NCBI RefSeq assembly: GCF_001553455.1
Contig: NZ_BBOX01000120.1
Location: 1-47,904 of the forward strand
Length of the DNA: 47,904 nucleotides
Direction of reading: 5' to 3'
DNA from: Streptomyces hygroscopicus subsp. hygroscopicus
GTDB taxonomy: Bacteria > Actinomycetota > Actinomycetes > Streptomycetales > Streptomycetaceae
The notes below the pieces were generated by a model. The model searched no databases. It had not been told where the DNA came from and worked only from the letters and a program-made list of their open reading frames with translations. Shown here in pieces: positions 22,617 through 31,412 of the stretch (position 1 is its first letter; every line of letters begins with the position of its first letter). The position numbers and the translations under genes were made by a program.

Positions 22617-24107
22617 CTACCGCCCGAGCCGGTTCGCCGAGTGCACCGCCCGCAGCACCGCCGCCGCCTTGTTGCGGCACTCCGCGTCCTCGGCCGCCGG
22701 ATCGGAGTCGGCGACGATCCCCGCGCCGGCCTGGACATATGCCGTGCCGTCGCGCAGCAGCGCGGTACGGATGGCGATTGCGGTGTCGGAGTCGCCGGCG
22801 AAGTCCAGGTAGCCGACACAGCCGCCGTACAGCCCGCGGCGGCTCGGCTCCAGCTCCTCGATGATCTGCAGCGCCCGTGGCTTGGGGGCGCCGGAGAGGG
22901 TGCCCGCGGGGAAGCAGGCGGTGAGCACATCGAAGGCCGTGCGGCCCTCGGCGAGGCTGCCGGTGACGGTCGAGACGATGTGCATGACATGGCTGTAGCG
23001 CTCGATCGACATGAAGTCGACGACCTCGACGCTGCCGGGCTCGCAGACCCGTCCGAGGTCATTGCGCCCCAGGTCGACGAGCATCAGGTGCTCGGCCCGC
23101 TCCTTGGGGTCGGCGAGCAGCTCCTCCGCGAGGGCGGCGTCCTCCTGCGGGGTGGCGCCCCGGTGCCGGGTGCCGGCGATGGGGTGCAGCATCGCCCGGC
23201 CGTCCTCGACCTTGACCAGCGCCTCCGGGCTGGAGCCCACCACATCGAAGCCCTCGAACCGGAAGAGGTACATATAGGGGCTCGGGTTGGTGGCGCGCAG
23301 CACCCGGTAGACGTCGAGGGCGCTCGCCGAGCACGGGGTCTCGAACCGCTGTGAGGGGACGACCTGGAACGCCTCGCCCGCGCGGATGCGCTCCTTGATG
23401 TCGTCCACGGCCGCCATGAAGTCCTCACCGCCCCACAGCGCGGTGTACTCGGGCAGTTCGGAGTCGGGCAGCGCGGCGGGGTCGGTGGGCACGGGGCGGA
23501 CGAGGTCGGCGGCCATCGCGTCGAGCCGTGCCACGGCGTCGGCGTACGCCTCGTCGACGCCCGTTTCGAGGTCGTTGTGGTTGATCGCGTTGGCGATCAG
23601 CAGCACCGTGCCGTCCCAGTGGTCCAGCACCGCCAGGTCCGAGGTGAGCAGCATGGTCAGCTCGGGCAGGCGCAGATCGTCGCCCCCGTGCTCGCCGACC
23701 TTCTCCAGGCGGCGGACGATGTCGTAGCCGAGGTAGCCGACCATGCCGCCGGTGAAGGGCGGCAGCTGGACCAGACCCCCGAGGTCGCGGGGGGTGTGCA
23801 GGGCTTCGACGGTGGCGCGCAGCGCCTGGAGGGGGTCGCCTTCGGTGGGGACGCCGACGGGCGGGGTGCCCAGCCAGTGGGTGCGGCCGTCGCGTTCGGT
23901 GAGGGTGGCGGCGCTGCGGACGCCGATGAAGGAGTAGCGGGACCAGGAACGGCCGTTCTCGGCGGATTCGAGGAGGAAGGTGCCGGGGCGCTCGGCGGCC
24001 AGTTTGCGGTAGAGGCCCACGGGGGTGTCGCCGTCCGCGAGCAGTTTGCGGCTGACGGGGATGACGCGGCGGTCGGCCGCCAGCTTGCGGAAGGTCTCGA
24101 GATCCAT
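22617..24107 (-). CDS. trpE: Anthranilate synthase component I
   Basis: TrpE (496 residues) makes anthranilate from chorismate with ammonia from a TrpG partner, which is not encoded here. The N-terminal Trp feedback site LLES (45-48) and the following SYSF-like SRYSFIG are present, suggesting allosteric inhibition by tryptophan. Chorismate-binding motifs are [20 protein letters not shown] at the C-terminus, [20 protein letters not shown] and [15 protein letters not shown]. The ATG at 24107 matches the usual streptomycete N-terminus [14 protein letters not shown]. It follows hisI by 176 bases that contain a 13-bp tandem repeat; no Trp-codon-rich leader peptide is visible. Confidence 0.97.
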   Translation of the reverse strand: MDLETFRKLAADRRVIPVSRKLLADGDTPVGLYRKLAAERPGTFLLESAENGRSWSRYSFIGVRSAATLTERDGRTHWLGTPPVGVPTEGDPLQALRATVEALHTPRDLGGLVQLPPFTGGMVGYLGYDIVRRLEKVGEHGGDDLRLPELTMLLTSDLAVLDHWDGTVLLIANAINHNDLETGVDEAYADAVARLDAMAADLVRPVPTDPAALPDSELPEYTALWGGEDFMAAVDDIKERIRAGEAFQVVPSQRFETPCSASALDVYRVLRATNPSPYMYLFRFEGFDVVGSSPEALVKVEDGRAMLHPIAGTRHRGATPQEDAALAEELLADPKERAEHLMLVDLGRNDLGRVCEPGSVEVVDFMSIERYSHVMHIVSTVTGSLAEGRTAFDVLTACFPAGTLSGAPKPRALQIIEELEPSRRGLYGGCVGYLDFAGDSDTAIAIRTALLRDGTAYVQAGAGIVADSDPAAEDAECRNKAAAVLRAVHSANRLGR

Positions 24108-24200
24108 CGTGACAGCGTCCTGGGTCAAGGGCCGGGGAGCCCGGCGGGGCACGGGGACTGGGTGGGGACGTGGGGGAGGCGGGGGACGTGGGGTTGTGGC

Positions 24201-24290
24201 CGGTCCGTAGGAACCGGTCCGTGCGGCCGGTCCATGTGACTGGTCCGTGTGACTGGTCCGTGCGGCCGGTCCGCGTGACCGGTCTACTGG
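24201..24290. repeat. 13-bp tandem repeat between hisI and trpE
   Basis: Six consecutive 13-14 base units (24201-24214, then steps of 13 from 24215 to 24279) read CGGTCCGTGCGGC or TGGTCCGTGTGAC, and a seventh partial unit runs into the hisI stop codon. This array lies in the trpE upstream region. Confidence 0.9.
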
Positions 24291-24649
24291 CCGAGCGGGA
24301 GCACGTCGGCGTCGAAGCAGGTGCGGTCGCCGGTGTGACAGGCGGCGCCGACCTGGTCGACCTTGACGAGGATGGTGTCGGCGTCGCAGTCGAGGGCGAC
24401 GGACTTGACCAGCTGGACATGGCCGGAGGTGTCGCCCTTGACCCAGTACTCCTGGCGGCTGCGGCTCCAGTAGGTGCAGCGGCCGGTGGTGAGGGTGCGG
24501 TGCAGCGCCTCGTCGTCCATCCAGCCGAGCATCAGCACCTCACCGGTGTCGTACTGCTGAGCGATGGCGGGCACCAGGCCGTCGGCGCCGCGCTTGAGGC
24601 GGGCGGCGAGGGCCGGGTCGAGGGCGGAGGGGCGGTCGGAGCCGGTCAT
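24284..24649 (-). CDS. hisI: Phosphoribosyl-AMP cyclohydrolase
   Basis: HisI (121 residues) opens the purine ring of phosphoribosyl-AMP in histidine synthesis. The Mg-binding DCDAD (87-91) and zinc-binding cysteines in [12 protein letters not shown] (101-112) are present, together with the substrate segment [22 protein letters not shown] (35-56) and [18 protein letters not shown]. It is monofunctional: the HisE pyrophosphohydrolase domain is absent and no hisE is in this window. It lies at the head of the trpE group, far from the main his operon. Confidence 0.96.
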   Translation of the reverse strand: MTGSDRPSALDPALAARLKRGADGLVPAIAQQYDTGEVLMLGWMDDEALHRTLTTGRCTYWSRSRQEYWVKGDTSGHVQLVKSVALDCDADTILVKVDQVGAACHTGDRTCFDADVLPLGQ

Positions 24650-24724
24650 GCGACCATTCTGCACGTCCCGAGGGGGGTGCCCGCGAACGATCTGCGCCTG
24701 ACGGTCCGCCCGGCCTGGGGGCCG

Positions 24725-24796
24725 GGCTGCCTCCGGGCCCGATGGCCGGGTTCCCTCCGGGCCCGATGGCCGGTTGCCTCCCGGCCCGATGGCCGG
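24725..24796. repeat. 24-bp tandem repeat, three copies
   Basis: Three successive units containing CTCCGGGCCCGATGGCCG occupy the spacer between divergent hisI and the proline-rich membrane gene, where both promoters must lie. Confidence 0.85.
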
Positions 24797-24826
24797 GTTG
24801 TCGGTGGAATGGGGCATGCTTCGGAC

Positions 24827-25855
24827 ATGACGTTTCCGCCGCCGCCGAACGACCCCAACCGGCCGGGAAACGGCGGGGGGTTCGGTCCGCCGCCACAGCC
24901 GCAGCCGTCGCAGCAGGGCTTCGGGCCGCCGCCCGCGCCGGACCAGCCGGGGCAGCCGGGCCCGCCCGCCCAGCCAGGGCAAGCCGCCCAGCCGGGTCCG
25001 CCCGCCCAGCCGGGTCCGCCGGGTCCGCCCGTGCCGCCCGTGCCGCCGGGCGGCGGTTTCGGTCCGCCTCCCGCACCGGCGCTGCTGCCCGGCGGTCCGC
25101 CCCCGGGCGCGCTGCCGCCGGGGTCCATACCCCCGGGCGCGCTGCCGCCCCCTCCTCCACCGCCCGGCACCGGCCGTTCCAAGGTCACCGCGATCGTCAT
25201 CGCGGCGGTGGTGGCCGTCGCGGTGGTCGTCGGCGTGATCGTCGTCGGGGCGAAGGACGACAGCGGGGGCAAGCAGACGTCGGCCGACGCCGGTCCGTCC
25301 GCCTCCGCCTCGGCCTCGGACAGTCCCCTTTCGTCCTCCTCGGACGCCGGACCGTCCGCCTCCGCCCACCCGTCGGGCTCCGAGGACCCCGGCCAGGGCG
25401 CGCCGCTGGGCGGTGGCGGCGACGCACCCGACGGGGACGCCTCGGAGTCGGCCGGTCCGGACGCGTCGGAGTCCGGCGCGCCCGGTGACAAGGTGCCGTA
25501 CGTGGTGCTCGATCCGGGCCAGTGCTTCGACCATCCGGCGATGGACAGCAGCGTCACCAAGGTCGAGAAGCGGTCCTGCCACAGCCCGCACGACGGCGAG
25601 GTGATCACCAACGAGACGCTGAGCGGTGACTTCTCCTCCGAGGAGGCGATCCAGTCCAAGGCGCTCGCGCTGTGCGGGGCGGACGCGAAGAAGCGGTTGA
25701 AGACCATCCCCAACGACGGCCGGATGTACTACTACTACGCGCTCTACCCCGCGCTGGGCACCTACACGGTCCAGGGCGAGGACCAGGTCTCCTGCGCGCT
25801 CACGCTGAGCGCAGGCCGGGACGGCAAGAAACTGAGCGCGCCCCTGCCGGGCTGA
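24827..25855 (+). CDS. Proline-rich membrane protein with septum-formation-type domain
   Basis: The 342-residue protein has a cytoplasmic Pro/Gly/Gln-rich half (1-117: FGPPP and PAQPGPP repeats), one transmembrane helix (about 118-141), a Ser/Ala/Gly/Asp-rich linker, and an extracytoplasmic C-terminal domain (about 220-342) resembling the septum-formation domain: DPGQCFDHP, then [27 protein letters not shown] and QVSCALTL, giving four cysteines. Such proteins are common in actinobacteria; involvement in division is a family-level suggestion only. The ATG at 24827 has no ribosome site and CATGCT just upstream, so a leaderless mRNA is possible. Confidence 0.82.
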   Translation: MTFPPPPNDPNRPGNGGGFGPPPQPQPSQQGFGPPPAPDQPGQPGPPAQPGQAAQPGPPAQPGPPGPPVPPVPPGGGFGPPPAPALLPGGPPPGALPPGSIPPGALPPPPPPPGTGRSKVTAIVIAAVVAVAVVVGVIVVGAKDDSGGKQTSADAGPSASASASDSPLSSSSDAGPSASAHPSGSEDPGQGAPLGGGGDAPDGDASESAGPDASESGAPGDKVPYVVLDPGQCFDHPAMDSSVTKVEKRSCHSPHDGEVITNETLSGDFSSEEAIQSKALALCGADAKKRLKTIPNDGRMYYYYALYPALGTYTVQGEDQVSCALTLSAGRDGKKLSAPLPG

Positions 25856-26607
25856 CTCCGGAGACGGCGGAGTCCGGCCGAGGCACCCCGGGGAGCGGCG
25901 GCCCCCGCCGGACCGAGCCACGCGGCGGCACCCGCCGAAACGAGCGCCGGGGCGGGACCCTACCGGGCCGAACCTCAAGGGGACCGCGGCGGCCCCTACC
26001 GGGCTGAACCCCAGGACCGCGGCAGCCCCCCGCCGAAGCCAGCCCGAGGCAGCGGCCCCCGGCCAAGGTGAGCCCAGAAACAACACCCCGCCGGACCAAG
26101 CCACGCGGCCCCCACCAAAGCGGGCACCGGGCAGCGCCCCTGCCGCGCTGAACCCCAGGACCGCGGCAGCCCCCCGCCGAAGCCAGCCCGAGGCAGCGGC
26201 CCCCGGCCAAGGTGAGCCCAGGGACAACACCCCGCCGGACCAACCCACGCGGCCCCCACCAAAGCGGGCACCGGGGCGGGGCCCCGACCGGGCTGAACCT
26301 CAAGGGGGACCGCGGCGGCCACTGCCGAAGCGAGCGCCGGGCAGCGCCCCTACCGGGCTGAACCCCAACACCACGGCGGCCCCCGCTGAGGCGATCCCCG
26401 AAGCAGCGGCCCCGCCGAGGCGGGCCCCGGGCCGACGGAGGTCCGGCGGTGCCGGTGCGGGCCCCGGGACGGCGGCGGGGCCCGGCGCTCGGCCGGACTG
26501 CCCCTCCCGGGCGGCGTACGGCCGGACTGCCCCTCCGGGGCGATGAGTGGCCCGGCGCGGCGGCGCTCCTCATGGCAGCGGGCGGGCCCCGGTCGTAGGG
26601 TGACCGT
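25856..26607. repeat. Large spacer with a 144-bp tandem duplication
   Basis: The block beginning GCTGAACCCCAGGACCGC at 26003 is repeated at 26147, 144 bases later, with only a few substitutions over about 130 bases. Partial copies flank it on both sides (from about 25949, and to about 26370). The period is divisible by three, so open frames across it contain 48-residue repeats, but composition (Gly/Arg/Pro/Ala) and lack of homology argue against a gene. Confidence 0.88.
26596..26601 (+). promoter_or_regulatory. Probable minus-10 box, leaderless transcript
   Basis: TAGGGT ends seven bases before the ATG of the TIGR03085 gene, and no ribosome site intervenes, so transcription probably starts at the ATG. 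Confidence 0.5.
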
Positions 26608-27240
26608 ATGTCCACTCACGCGAAGCGCGAACGACTTCTCCTGGCCGACCTTTTGGAGAGCGCGGGCCCCGGGGCCCCGACGCTGTGCGAGGGCTGGACC
26701 ACCCGGGACCTGGCGGCCCATCTGGTGGTCCGCGAGCGCCGCCCCGACGCGGCCGCCGGAGTGCTGGTCAAGCCACTGGCCGCGCGGCTGTCCCGGGTGC
26801 AGGAGGAGTTCGCGGCGAAGCCGTACGAGGAGTTGCTCCAGCTGTTCCGCACCGGCCCGCCGCGGATGTCGCCGTTCGCGCTGAAGCAGGTGGACGAGGC
26901 GGCCAACGCCTTCGAGTTCTACGTCCACGCCGAGGACGTGCGCCGCGCCCGCCCGGACTGGACGCCGCGCGAGCTGGACCCGGTCTTCGCCGACGCACTG
27001 TGGTCCCGTGTCGAGCGCGGCGCCCGGGTGTTCGGCCGCCGCTCCCCGGTCGGCCTGGTGCTCCGCCGTCCGGACGGCCGTACGGTGGTGTCCCACCGCG
27101 GCGTCCCCGTCGTCACGGTCACCGGCGAACCGGGTGAGCTGGCGCTTTTCCTCACCGGCCGTCAGGAGGCCGCCCGGGTCGAGCTGGAGGGCGACAAGGA
27201 GGCCGTGGCCGCGGCGCGCGAGGCCAAGCTGGGCATCTGA
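26608..27240 (+). CDS. TIGR03085 family metal-binding protein
   Basis: The 210-residue protein matches the actinobacterial TIGR03085 group within the DinB/maleylpyruvate isomerase superfamily. The metal-binding histidines are likely H38 in WTTRDLAAHLVVRERRP and H107 in FEFYVHAEDVRRARP; the pattern W-x3-D-x3-H is typical. The C-terminal part (about 150-210) is a small beta-rich domain ending GELALFLTGRQEAARVELEGD. Members are often linked to mycothiol chemistry, but no specific reaction can be assigned. Start and length (210) agree with the family. Confidence 0.88.
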   Translation: MSTHAKRERLLLADLLESAGPGAPTLCEGWTTRDLAAHLVVRERRPDAAAGVLVKPLAARLSRVQEEFAAKPYEELLQLFRTGPPRMSPFALKQVDEAANAFEFYVHAEDVRRARPDWTPRELDPVFADALWSRVERGARVFGRRSPVGLVLRRPDGRTVVSHRGVPVVTVTGEPGELALFLTGRQEAARVELEGDKEAVAAAREAKLGI

Positions 27241-27332
27241 GCGCCTCGGTGGCGGCCGGGCTGCCGCCCTTCGCCTCCGGCCCGAACCCCGAGTGCCGCC
27301 GCCACCGCGGCGGAGTCGGCCGCCCCGCGCCA

Positions 27333-27428
27333 CCACCGCCGCGCGGTCAGCCGCCCCGCGCCCGCCACCGCCGCGCCGTCAGCCACCCCGCGCCCGCCAC
27401 CGCCGCGCGGTCAGCCGCCCTGCGCCGC
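27333..27428. repeat. 32-bp tandem repeat, three copies
   Basis: Units starting CCACCGCCGCGCGGTCAGCC at 27333, 27365 and 27397 follow with a strict 32-base period. The last copy overlaps the stop and final codons of the leuA remnant. Confidence 0.9.
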
Positions 27429-28606
27429 CGCCCGGTTGACGGCCGCCCGGTTGACGGCCGCCAGTACGGCGTGCACGGATGCCGTCAGTACGGAGGTGTC
27501 CCGGCCGGCGCCCCAGAGGGTGACGGCGCCGACGCGGCATTCGGCGTAGGCCACCGCGGGGCTTCCGGGCCCGGCGGCGGTGGCGTGCTCGCTGTACTGG
27601 AGGATGTCCACGCCGGTTCCGGCAGCCGCCAGGGCGTCGGTGAAGGCGGCCAGCGGCCCGTTGCCCTTCCCCTCGTAGTGGCCCGCCCCCTCGTCCGTCC
27701 GCAGCTCGCAGCGGAACCGGTGCTCACCGGGCGCGACCTCCTCGGCGCTCCAGGAGGACAGCGTCACCGGCCCCTCCTGTGCAGGGGCGAGATAGGTGGT
27801 CCGGAACAGCTCCCACAGGTCCTCCGGGGTGGCCTCGCGGCCGCTGTCGTCCGTGGCGGTCTGGACGGTGCGGGAGAAGTCGGCGCGGAGCCGCCGCGGC
27901 AGGTCCAGTCCGTGGTGCGTGTGCAGGAGGTGGGCGATACCGCCCTTGCCCGACTGGCTGTTGACGCGGATGATCGCCTCGTACGTACGGCCCAGATCGG
28001 CCGGGTCGATGGGCAGGTACGGCACCGCCCACGGTGCGCGTTCCGCCGGTTCGCCCGACGCCTCGGCCTGCCGGGCATGGTGCGCCAGCCCCTTGCTGAT
28101 GGCGTCCTGGTGGGTGCCGGAGAAGGCGGTGTGGACCAGCTCGCCGCCGTATGGGTGACGGGGGTGGACCGGCAGCCGGTTGCAGTGCTCCACGGTGTCG
28201 CGGATGACGTCGATGTCGGAGAAATCGACCATCGGATCCACGCCCTGGGCGTGGAGGTTGAGGGCGAGGGTGACCAGGTCGACGTTGCCGGTGCGCTCGC
28301 CGTTGCCGAACAGACAGCCCTCCACCCGCTGAGCCCCGGCCAGCACCGCGAGTTCCGCGCAGGCGACCCCGGTGCCGCGGTCGTTGTGCGGGTGGACGGA
28401 GAGGACGACGTCCTCACGCCGCTCCAGGTGGCGGTGCGCGTACTCGATCTGATCGGCGTAGACGTTGGGGGTGGCGACCTCCACGGTGGCCGGGAGGTTG
28501 TGCGTCACCGGGCGGTCGGGGCAGGCGTCCCACAGCGTGGTGAGGCCGTTGCAGACCTCCAGCACGAAATCGGGCTCGGTGAGGTTGAAGACCTCGGGGG
28601 AGAATC
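27411..28606 (-). pseudogene. leuA: 2-isopropylmalate synthase, 5'-truncated
   Basis: About 395 codons of an alpha-isopropylmalate synthase remain. They cover the second half of the catalytic barrel, from [20 protein letters not shown] through the metal-binding [10 protein letters not shown] and the [12 protein letters not shown] motif, and the C-terminal regulatory domain ending in a duplicated AVNRA pair. The first 180 or so residues of a normal enzyme, including the catalytic DTTLRDGEQ segment, are missing. Homology stops abruptly at about 28604, where a truncated gntR-type gene begins on the other strand. The remaining frame is intact, but the product should be inactive. A functional leuA is presumably elsewhere. 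Confidence 0.82.
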
Positions 28607-28609
28607 GAG

Positions 28610-29002
28610 GTGCAGGCCGCCCGGCTCGCGGCGCTGCGCCATACCGAGGCCGACCGCACCGCCCTGGACGCGGCGCTGGACGCGCGGCGCGCCGCCGCCG
28701 AAGGGGATGACGCGGCGTTCGTGGACGCGGACATCGCGCTGCACGCCGCGGTGGTCACCGCCGCCCACAACCCCGTGCTGACCGACCTGTTCGCCGAGTT
28801 CGTACCGGCGCTGCGGCAGGGGCTGATCGACCTCGTCGATCTCCTCGCCCTGCGCGCCCGGACACCGAATCACGGCGACGACTCCCACGCCGCCCTCGTC
28901 CGGGCCGTCAAGGAGGGCGACGCGGAGGCCGCCGGCCGCGTCCTCCAGGCCGAGCTGGAGCAGATACTGGCCTGGATCCGCGACCCCGGGGCGGCCCGCT
29001 GA
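28610..29002 (+). pseudogene. GntR/FadR-type regulator, ligand domain only (5'-truncated)
   Basis: The 130-residue frame is an FCD ligand-binding domain: [23 protein letters not shown], then [23 protein letters not shown] and HAALVRAVKEGDAEAAGRVLQAELEQ. The Asp and His residues of the metal site are in DADIALH and DDSHAALV. The N-terminal winged helix is absent, and the frame runs into leuA antisense sequence at about 28604. A GTG at 28610 could start translation but no ribosome site precedes it. It looks like the surviving 3' half of a regulator once divergent from leuA. Confidence 0.72.
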
Positions 29003-29051
29003 GTCTCCGGTGACGGCGCCCCGGAGTCACGGGGGCCACGGCAGCCGACGG

Positions 29052-29100
29052 CAACTGGCGGCAACCGGCGGCGGCAACCGGCGGCGGCAACCGGCGGCCG
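29052..29100. repeat. 13-bp repeat
   Basis: CAACCGGCGGCGG recurs at 29062, 29075 and 29088, with a related CAACTGGCGG at 29052. Confidence 0.85.
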
Positions 29101-29111
29101 GGACGTGACAA

Positions 29112-29138
29112 AGCCCCGCCCGCGGTGCGGACGGGGCT
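29112..29138 (+). terminator. Hairpin downstream of the truncated regulator
   Basis: AGCCCCGCCCGC (29112-29123) and GCGGACGGGGCT (29127-29138) pair with one mismatch around a 3-base loop, about 110 bases after the stop of the gntR remnant. A terminator for it is plausible although no U tract follows. Confidence 0.55.
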
Positions 29139-29201
29139 CGGAGACATTCCCCAGTAGGGGATTTCACCGCCCGGAGGAGGTCCCCCGGCCGGAGGGAATC
29201 C

Positions 29202-29258
29202 CGACCGGGGGATCTCCCCAGACCGGAGGGGCCCCGGTCGGAGGAGATCCCCCGGTCG
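29202..29258 (-). terminator. Long inverted repeat after the GH114 gene
   Basis: CGACCGGGGGATCTCC (29202-29217) is perfectly complementary to 29243-29258. The 25-base interior can form its own GACCGG/CCGGTC stem. It lies 16 bases past the stop of the GH114 gene on the minus strand. Degenerate GGAGGAGATCCCCCGG units extend over 29170-29270. Confidence 0.65.
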
Positions 29259-29273
29259 CAGCGGATCCCCTAG

Positions 29274-30095
29274 CTAGCACGTCTCGCGGACGTAGTCCTC
29301 GCTGTCGTCGGTGGAGACGTCCCTGTCCCGCAGGACGACGCTGAGCCGGTCGCCCCAGCCGTCACATGCCTTGGCGAAGCCCTTCTCGCCGTACTCCACC
29401 GCCACGACGTGGTCGTCGTAAGCCTTGGCGAACTGCTCGCACTCGTCGTACTCGCCGCACTCCTCGACCACCGCGAAGTCCAGCCCGGCCGCCTTCCGGT
29501 CGGGGAGCAGCGCCGCGGTGTTCTTCTGCGCGATGGCCAGCCCCTGGGCGTGGGCGTGCTTCGACAGCAGGGCGATGAACTCCCTGGCGTGCGTGGTGGT
29601 CAGCAGCTTCTGGGAGCGTTCGTAGCTGTCGTAGTTGTCGGGCTCGACGGCGTCGAAGCCCTTGTCCGCGCAGCCGTCGATCCATCCGTTGACCTTGTCG
29701 GCCACCCGCTCGCGCTTCTTGGCGGTGCGGATGTCGAGCAGCGGTTCGTTCCAGTCCTCGTCGATGACCAGATCGCCGTTGGCGTCGCGCAGCAGCAGGT
29801 CGTCGGGCCACTGGTCGCGTTCGCCCGGCTGGACCTGGAAGGCGTTGACGTAACAGATGTTGTACAGCCCGTCCGCCGGTGAGTCCTTGCGGTCACGGCT
29901 GACGATGTCGACGCCCTTCGGCGGGGTGTACGCCCCGCCGATCTGGTAGTCGAAGCCACCGTGGACGGGCGGCAGCGCCACTTCGGACGCGCTGGCCCCG
30001 TTCGACACGGAGATGGCCACGACGGCGGCGACGGCAGCGGCGGCCGCCACCGACGCGGCGGCCCAGCGGCGACGAACAGCATGGTTGGCGGGCAT
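29274..30095 (-). CDS. Secreted GH114-type (endo-alpha-1,4-polygalactosaminidase-like) protein
   Basis: The 273-residue precursor has an N-terminal signal sequence (basic RRR, hydrophobic 11-30, Ala-Ser region near 35) and a TIM-barrel glycosidase-like domain. Matching segments are GGFDYQIGGAYTPPKGVDIVSRDR (46-69), YNICYVNAFQVQPGE, DWNEPLLDIR (114-123), CADKGFDAVEPDNYDSYERS (142-161; with the presumed catalytic acids) and AIAQKNTAALLPD. The family acts on galactosaminoglycan-type exopolymers. I chose the ATG at 30095 (GGAG eight bases upstream) rather than an in-frame ATG five codons earlier. The protein ends in Cys. Confidence 0.87.
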   Translation of the reverse strand: MPANHAVRRRWAAASVAAAAAVAAVVAISVSNGASASEVALPPVHGGFDYQIGGAYTPPKGVDIVSRDRKDSPADGLYNICYVNAFQVQPGERDQWPDDLLLRDANGDLVIDEDWNEPLLDIRTAKKRERVADKVNGWIDGCADKGFDAVEPDNYDSYERSQKLLTTTHAREFIALLSKHAHAQGLAIAQKNTAALLPDRKAAGLDFAVVEECGEYDECEQFAKAYDDHVVAVEYGEKGFAKACDGWGDRLSVVLRDRDVSTDDSEDYVRETC

Positions 30096-30272
30096 GAAAA
30101 GCTCCAACATTCGCGGGCAACGACCCCGCCTCGGACGGCATCCGCCGTCCTGGCGACTGAGTCCGGGCTCGGGACCGTAACCGGGCCCCTACCGGCTGGG
30201 CGCACCTCTTGGGCGGCACCGGGTTGGACACCCGTGCGACAGCTGTGATCAAAGCGGGCCGGGGCAACGGCG

Positions 30273-30350
30273 TCAAGTCGGCAGGTCGCCGGGCCAGATC
30301 CGCTGGAACGGCCGGTATTCGATCACCACGATCCCCTCCTCCCGCAGCAT
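30273..30350 (-). other. Possible 25-residue peptide or gene remnant
   Basis: MLREEGIVVIEYRPFQRIW followed by PGDLPT and a stop has typical third-position G/C and a non-repetitive, protein-like composition. No ribosome site precedes the ATG and the frame is closed 30 bases upstream, so it may be the 3' remnant of a lost gene. Otherwise the spacer 30096-30463 shows no gene. Confidence 0.25.
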
Positions 30351-30376
30351 GCACGGGCCGGAGCCGGCGGTGGCCC

Positions 30377-30401
30377 GTCACGGGACCGGCCGGCCCGTGA
30401 C
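30377..30401 (-). terminator. Hairpin downstream of the SDR gene
   Basis: GTCACGGG (30377-30384) and CCCGTGAC (30394-30401) pair perfectly around ACCGGCCGG. It lies about 60 bases past the SDR stop on the minus strand. Confidence 0.55.
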
Positions 30402-30463
30402 ACGGCCACAGCCACCGTCCGCATGCGACCGCTGATGGCACCCCGCGGACCCGCCCCCGCGTA

Positions 30464-31207
30464 TTACTGGGCGCTCGCGGCGGGGCGGACCACGATCTCG
30501 TTGACGTCGACCTCGGCGGGCTGACCGATGGCGTAGGCGATGGCGTCCGCGATCGCGGAGGCGGGGATGGCCACCGAGCGGTAGGTCTTCATCGCCTCAC
30601 GGGCGCTCTCGTCGGAGATGGAGTCGGCGAGTTCGGACTCGGTCACACCGGGGGAGATCAGGCTGACCCGGATGTCACCGGCCGATTCCTGGCGCAGCCC
30701 CTCCGAAATGGCCCGGACGGCGAACTTGGTGGCGCAGTAGACCGCGGCGCTGTGCGACACCTCGTACGCGCCGACCGAGGCGGTGTTCACGATGTGCCCG
30801 CCGCCCTGCTCCGTCATCACCGGCAGGGCCGCCGCGATGCCGTACAGCACCCCGCGCACGTTCACATCGAGCATCCGGTCCCACTCGTCGACCTTCAGCG
30901 CCTCCAGCGGCGAGAGCGGCATCACCCCGGCGTTGTTGACCATCACGTCCACCCGCCCGAACCGCTCCCGGGCGGCGGCCACGAAGGCCCGCACGTCCTC
31001 GGCCGACGTGACATCGAGCCTCTGGTACGCGGCGGTGCCGCTCTCGGCGGTGATCTGCCCGGCCAGCTCCTCCAGCCGATCGGTCCGGCGCGCCCCCAGA
31101 TAGACCCGGTGTCCGTCGGCGGCGAGCCGGCGCGCGGTCGCCTCCCCGATCCCACTGCTGGCTCCGGTGACGAGCACGACCTTGCCGGTCCCGGTCATGG
31201 CTGCCAT
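30464..31207 (-). CDS. SDR family NAD(P)-dependent oxidoreductase
   Basis: This 247-residue classical short-chain dehydrogenase has the cofactor loop TGASSGIG (14-21), NNAG (91-94), catalytic S144 (NTAS) and Y157/K161 (YCATK), and SPGVTES near 190. Arg residues after the second strand (GARRTDR) suggest NADP(H). The substrate is unknown; it resembles the clavulanate-dehydrogenase-like group of streptomycete SDRs. The ATG at 31207 has AAGGAAG upstream; an alternative ATG lies three codons later. It reads away from the RsbW-like gene, separated by 205 bases that contain a GGGTGC/GCACCC hairpin at about 31297-31311. Confidence 0.93.
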   Translation of the reverse strand: MAAMTGTGKVVLVTGASSGIGEATARRLAADGHRVYLGARRTDRLEELAGQITAESGTAAYQRLDVTSAEDVRAFVAAARERFGRVDVMVNNAGVMPLSPLEALKVDEWDRMLDVNVRGVLYGIAAALPVMTEQGGGHIVNTASVGAYEVSHSAAVYCATKFAVRAISEGLRQESAGDIRVSLISPGVTESELADSISDESAREAMKTYRSVAIPASAIADAIAYAIGQPAEVDVNEIVVRPAASAQ

Positions 31208-31412
31208 GGCGGTCTTCCTTTCACTCCTGGTGCGCTGCTGTCCTGCCCCACCGAGTCTGGGCAGGTCAGCGGCCCCTTACCAGGACGCGCTTCTCCTGGG
31301 TGCGGGGCACCCGGTCAGCGTGCCGGTGCCGCTGAGGGCCCCTCTGCCGGATGCGGTCACACCACGATCGCGTCGGTGACCGAGTGCCATCGGCCCGGGG
31401 ATCCGCTCGATC

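Noticed and set aside
24108..24283. A Trp-rich leader peptide and attenuator before trpE
   Set aside because: No run of TGG codons in a short frame was found; the spacer is a 13-bp repeat array instead.
25800..26615. Minus-strand frame with 48-residue internal repeats
   Set aside because: The repetition follows directly from the 144-bp DNA duplication; composition is not protein-like and no ribosome site fits.
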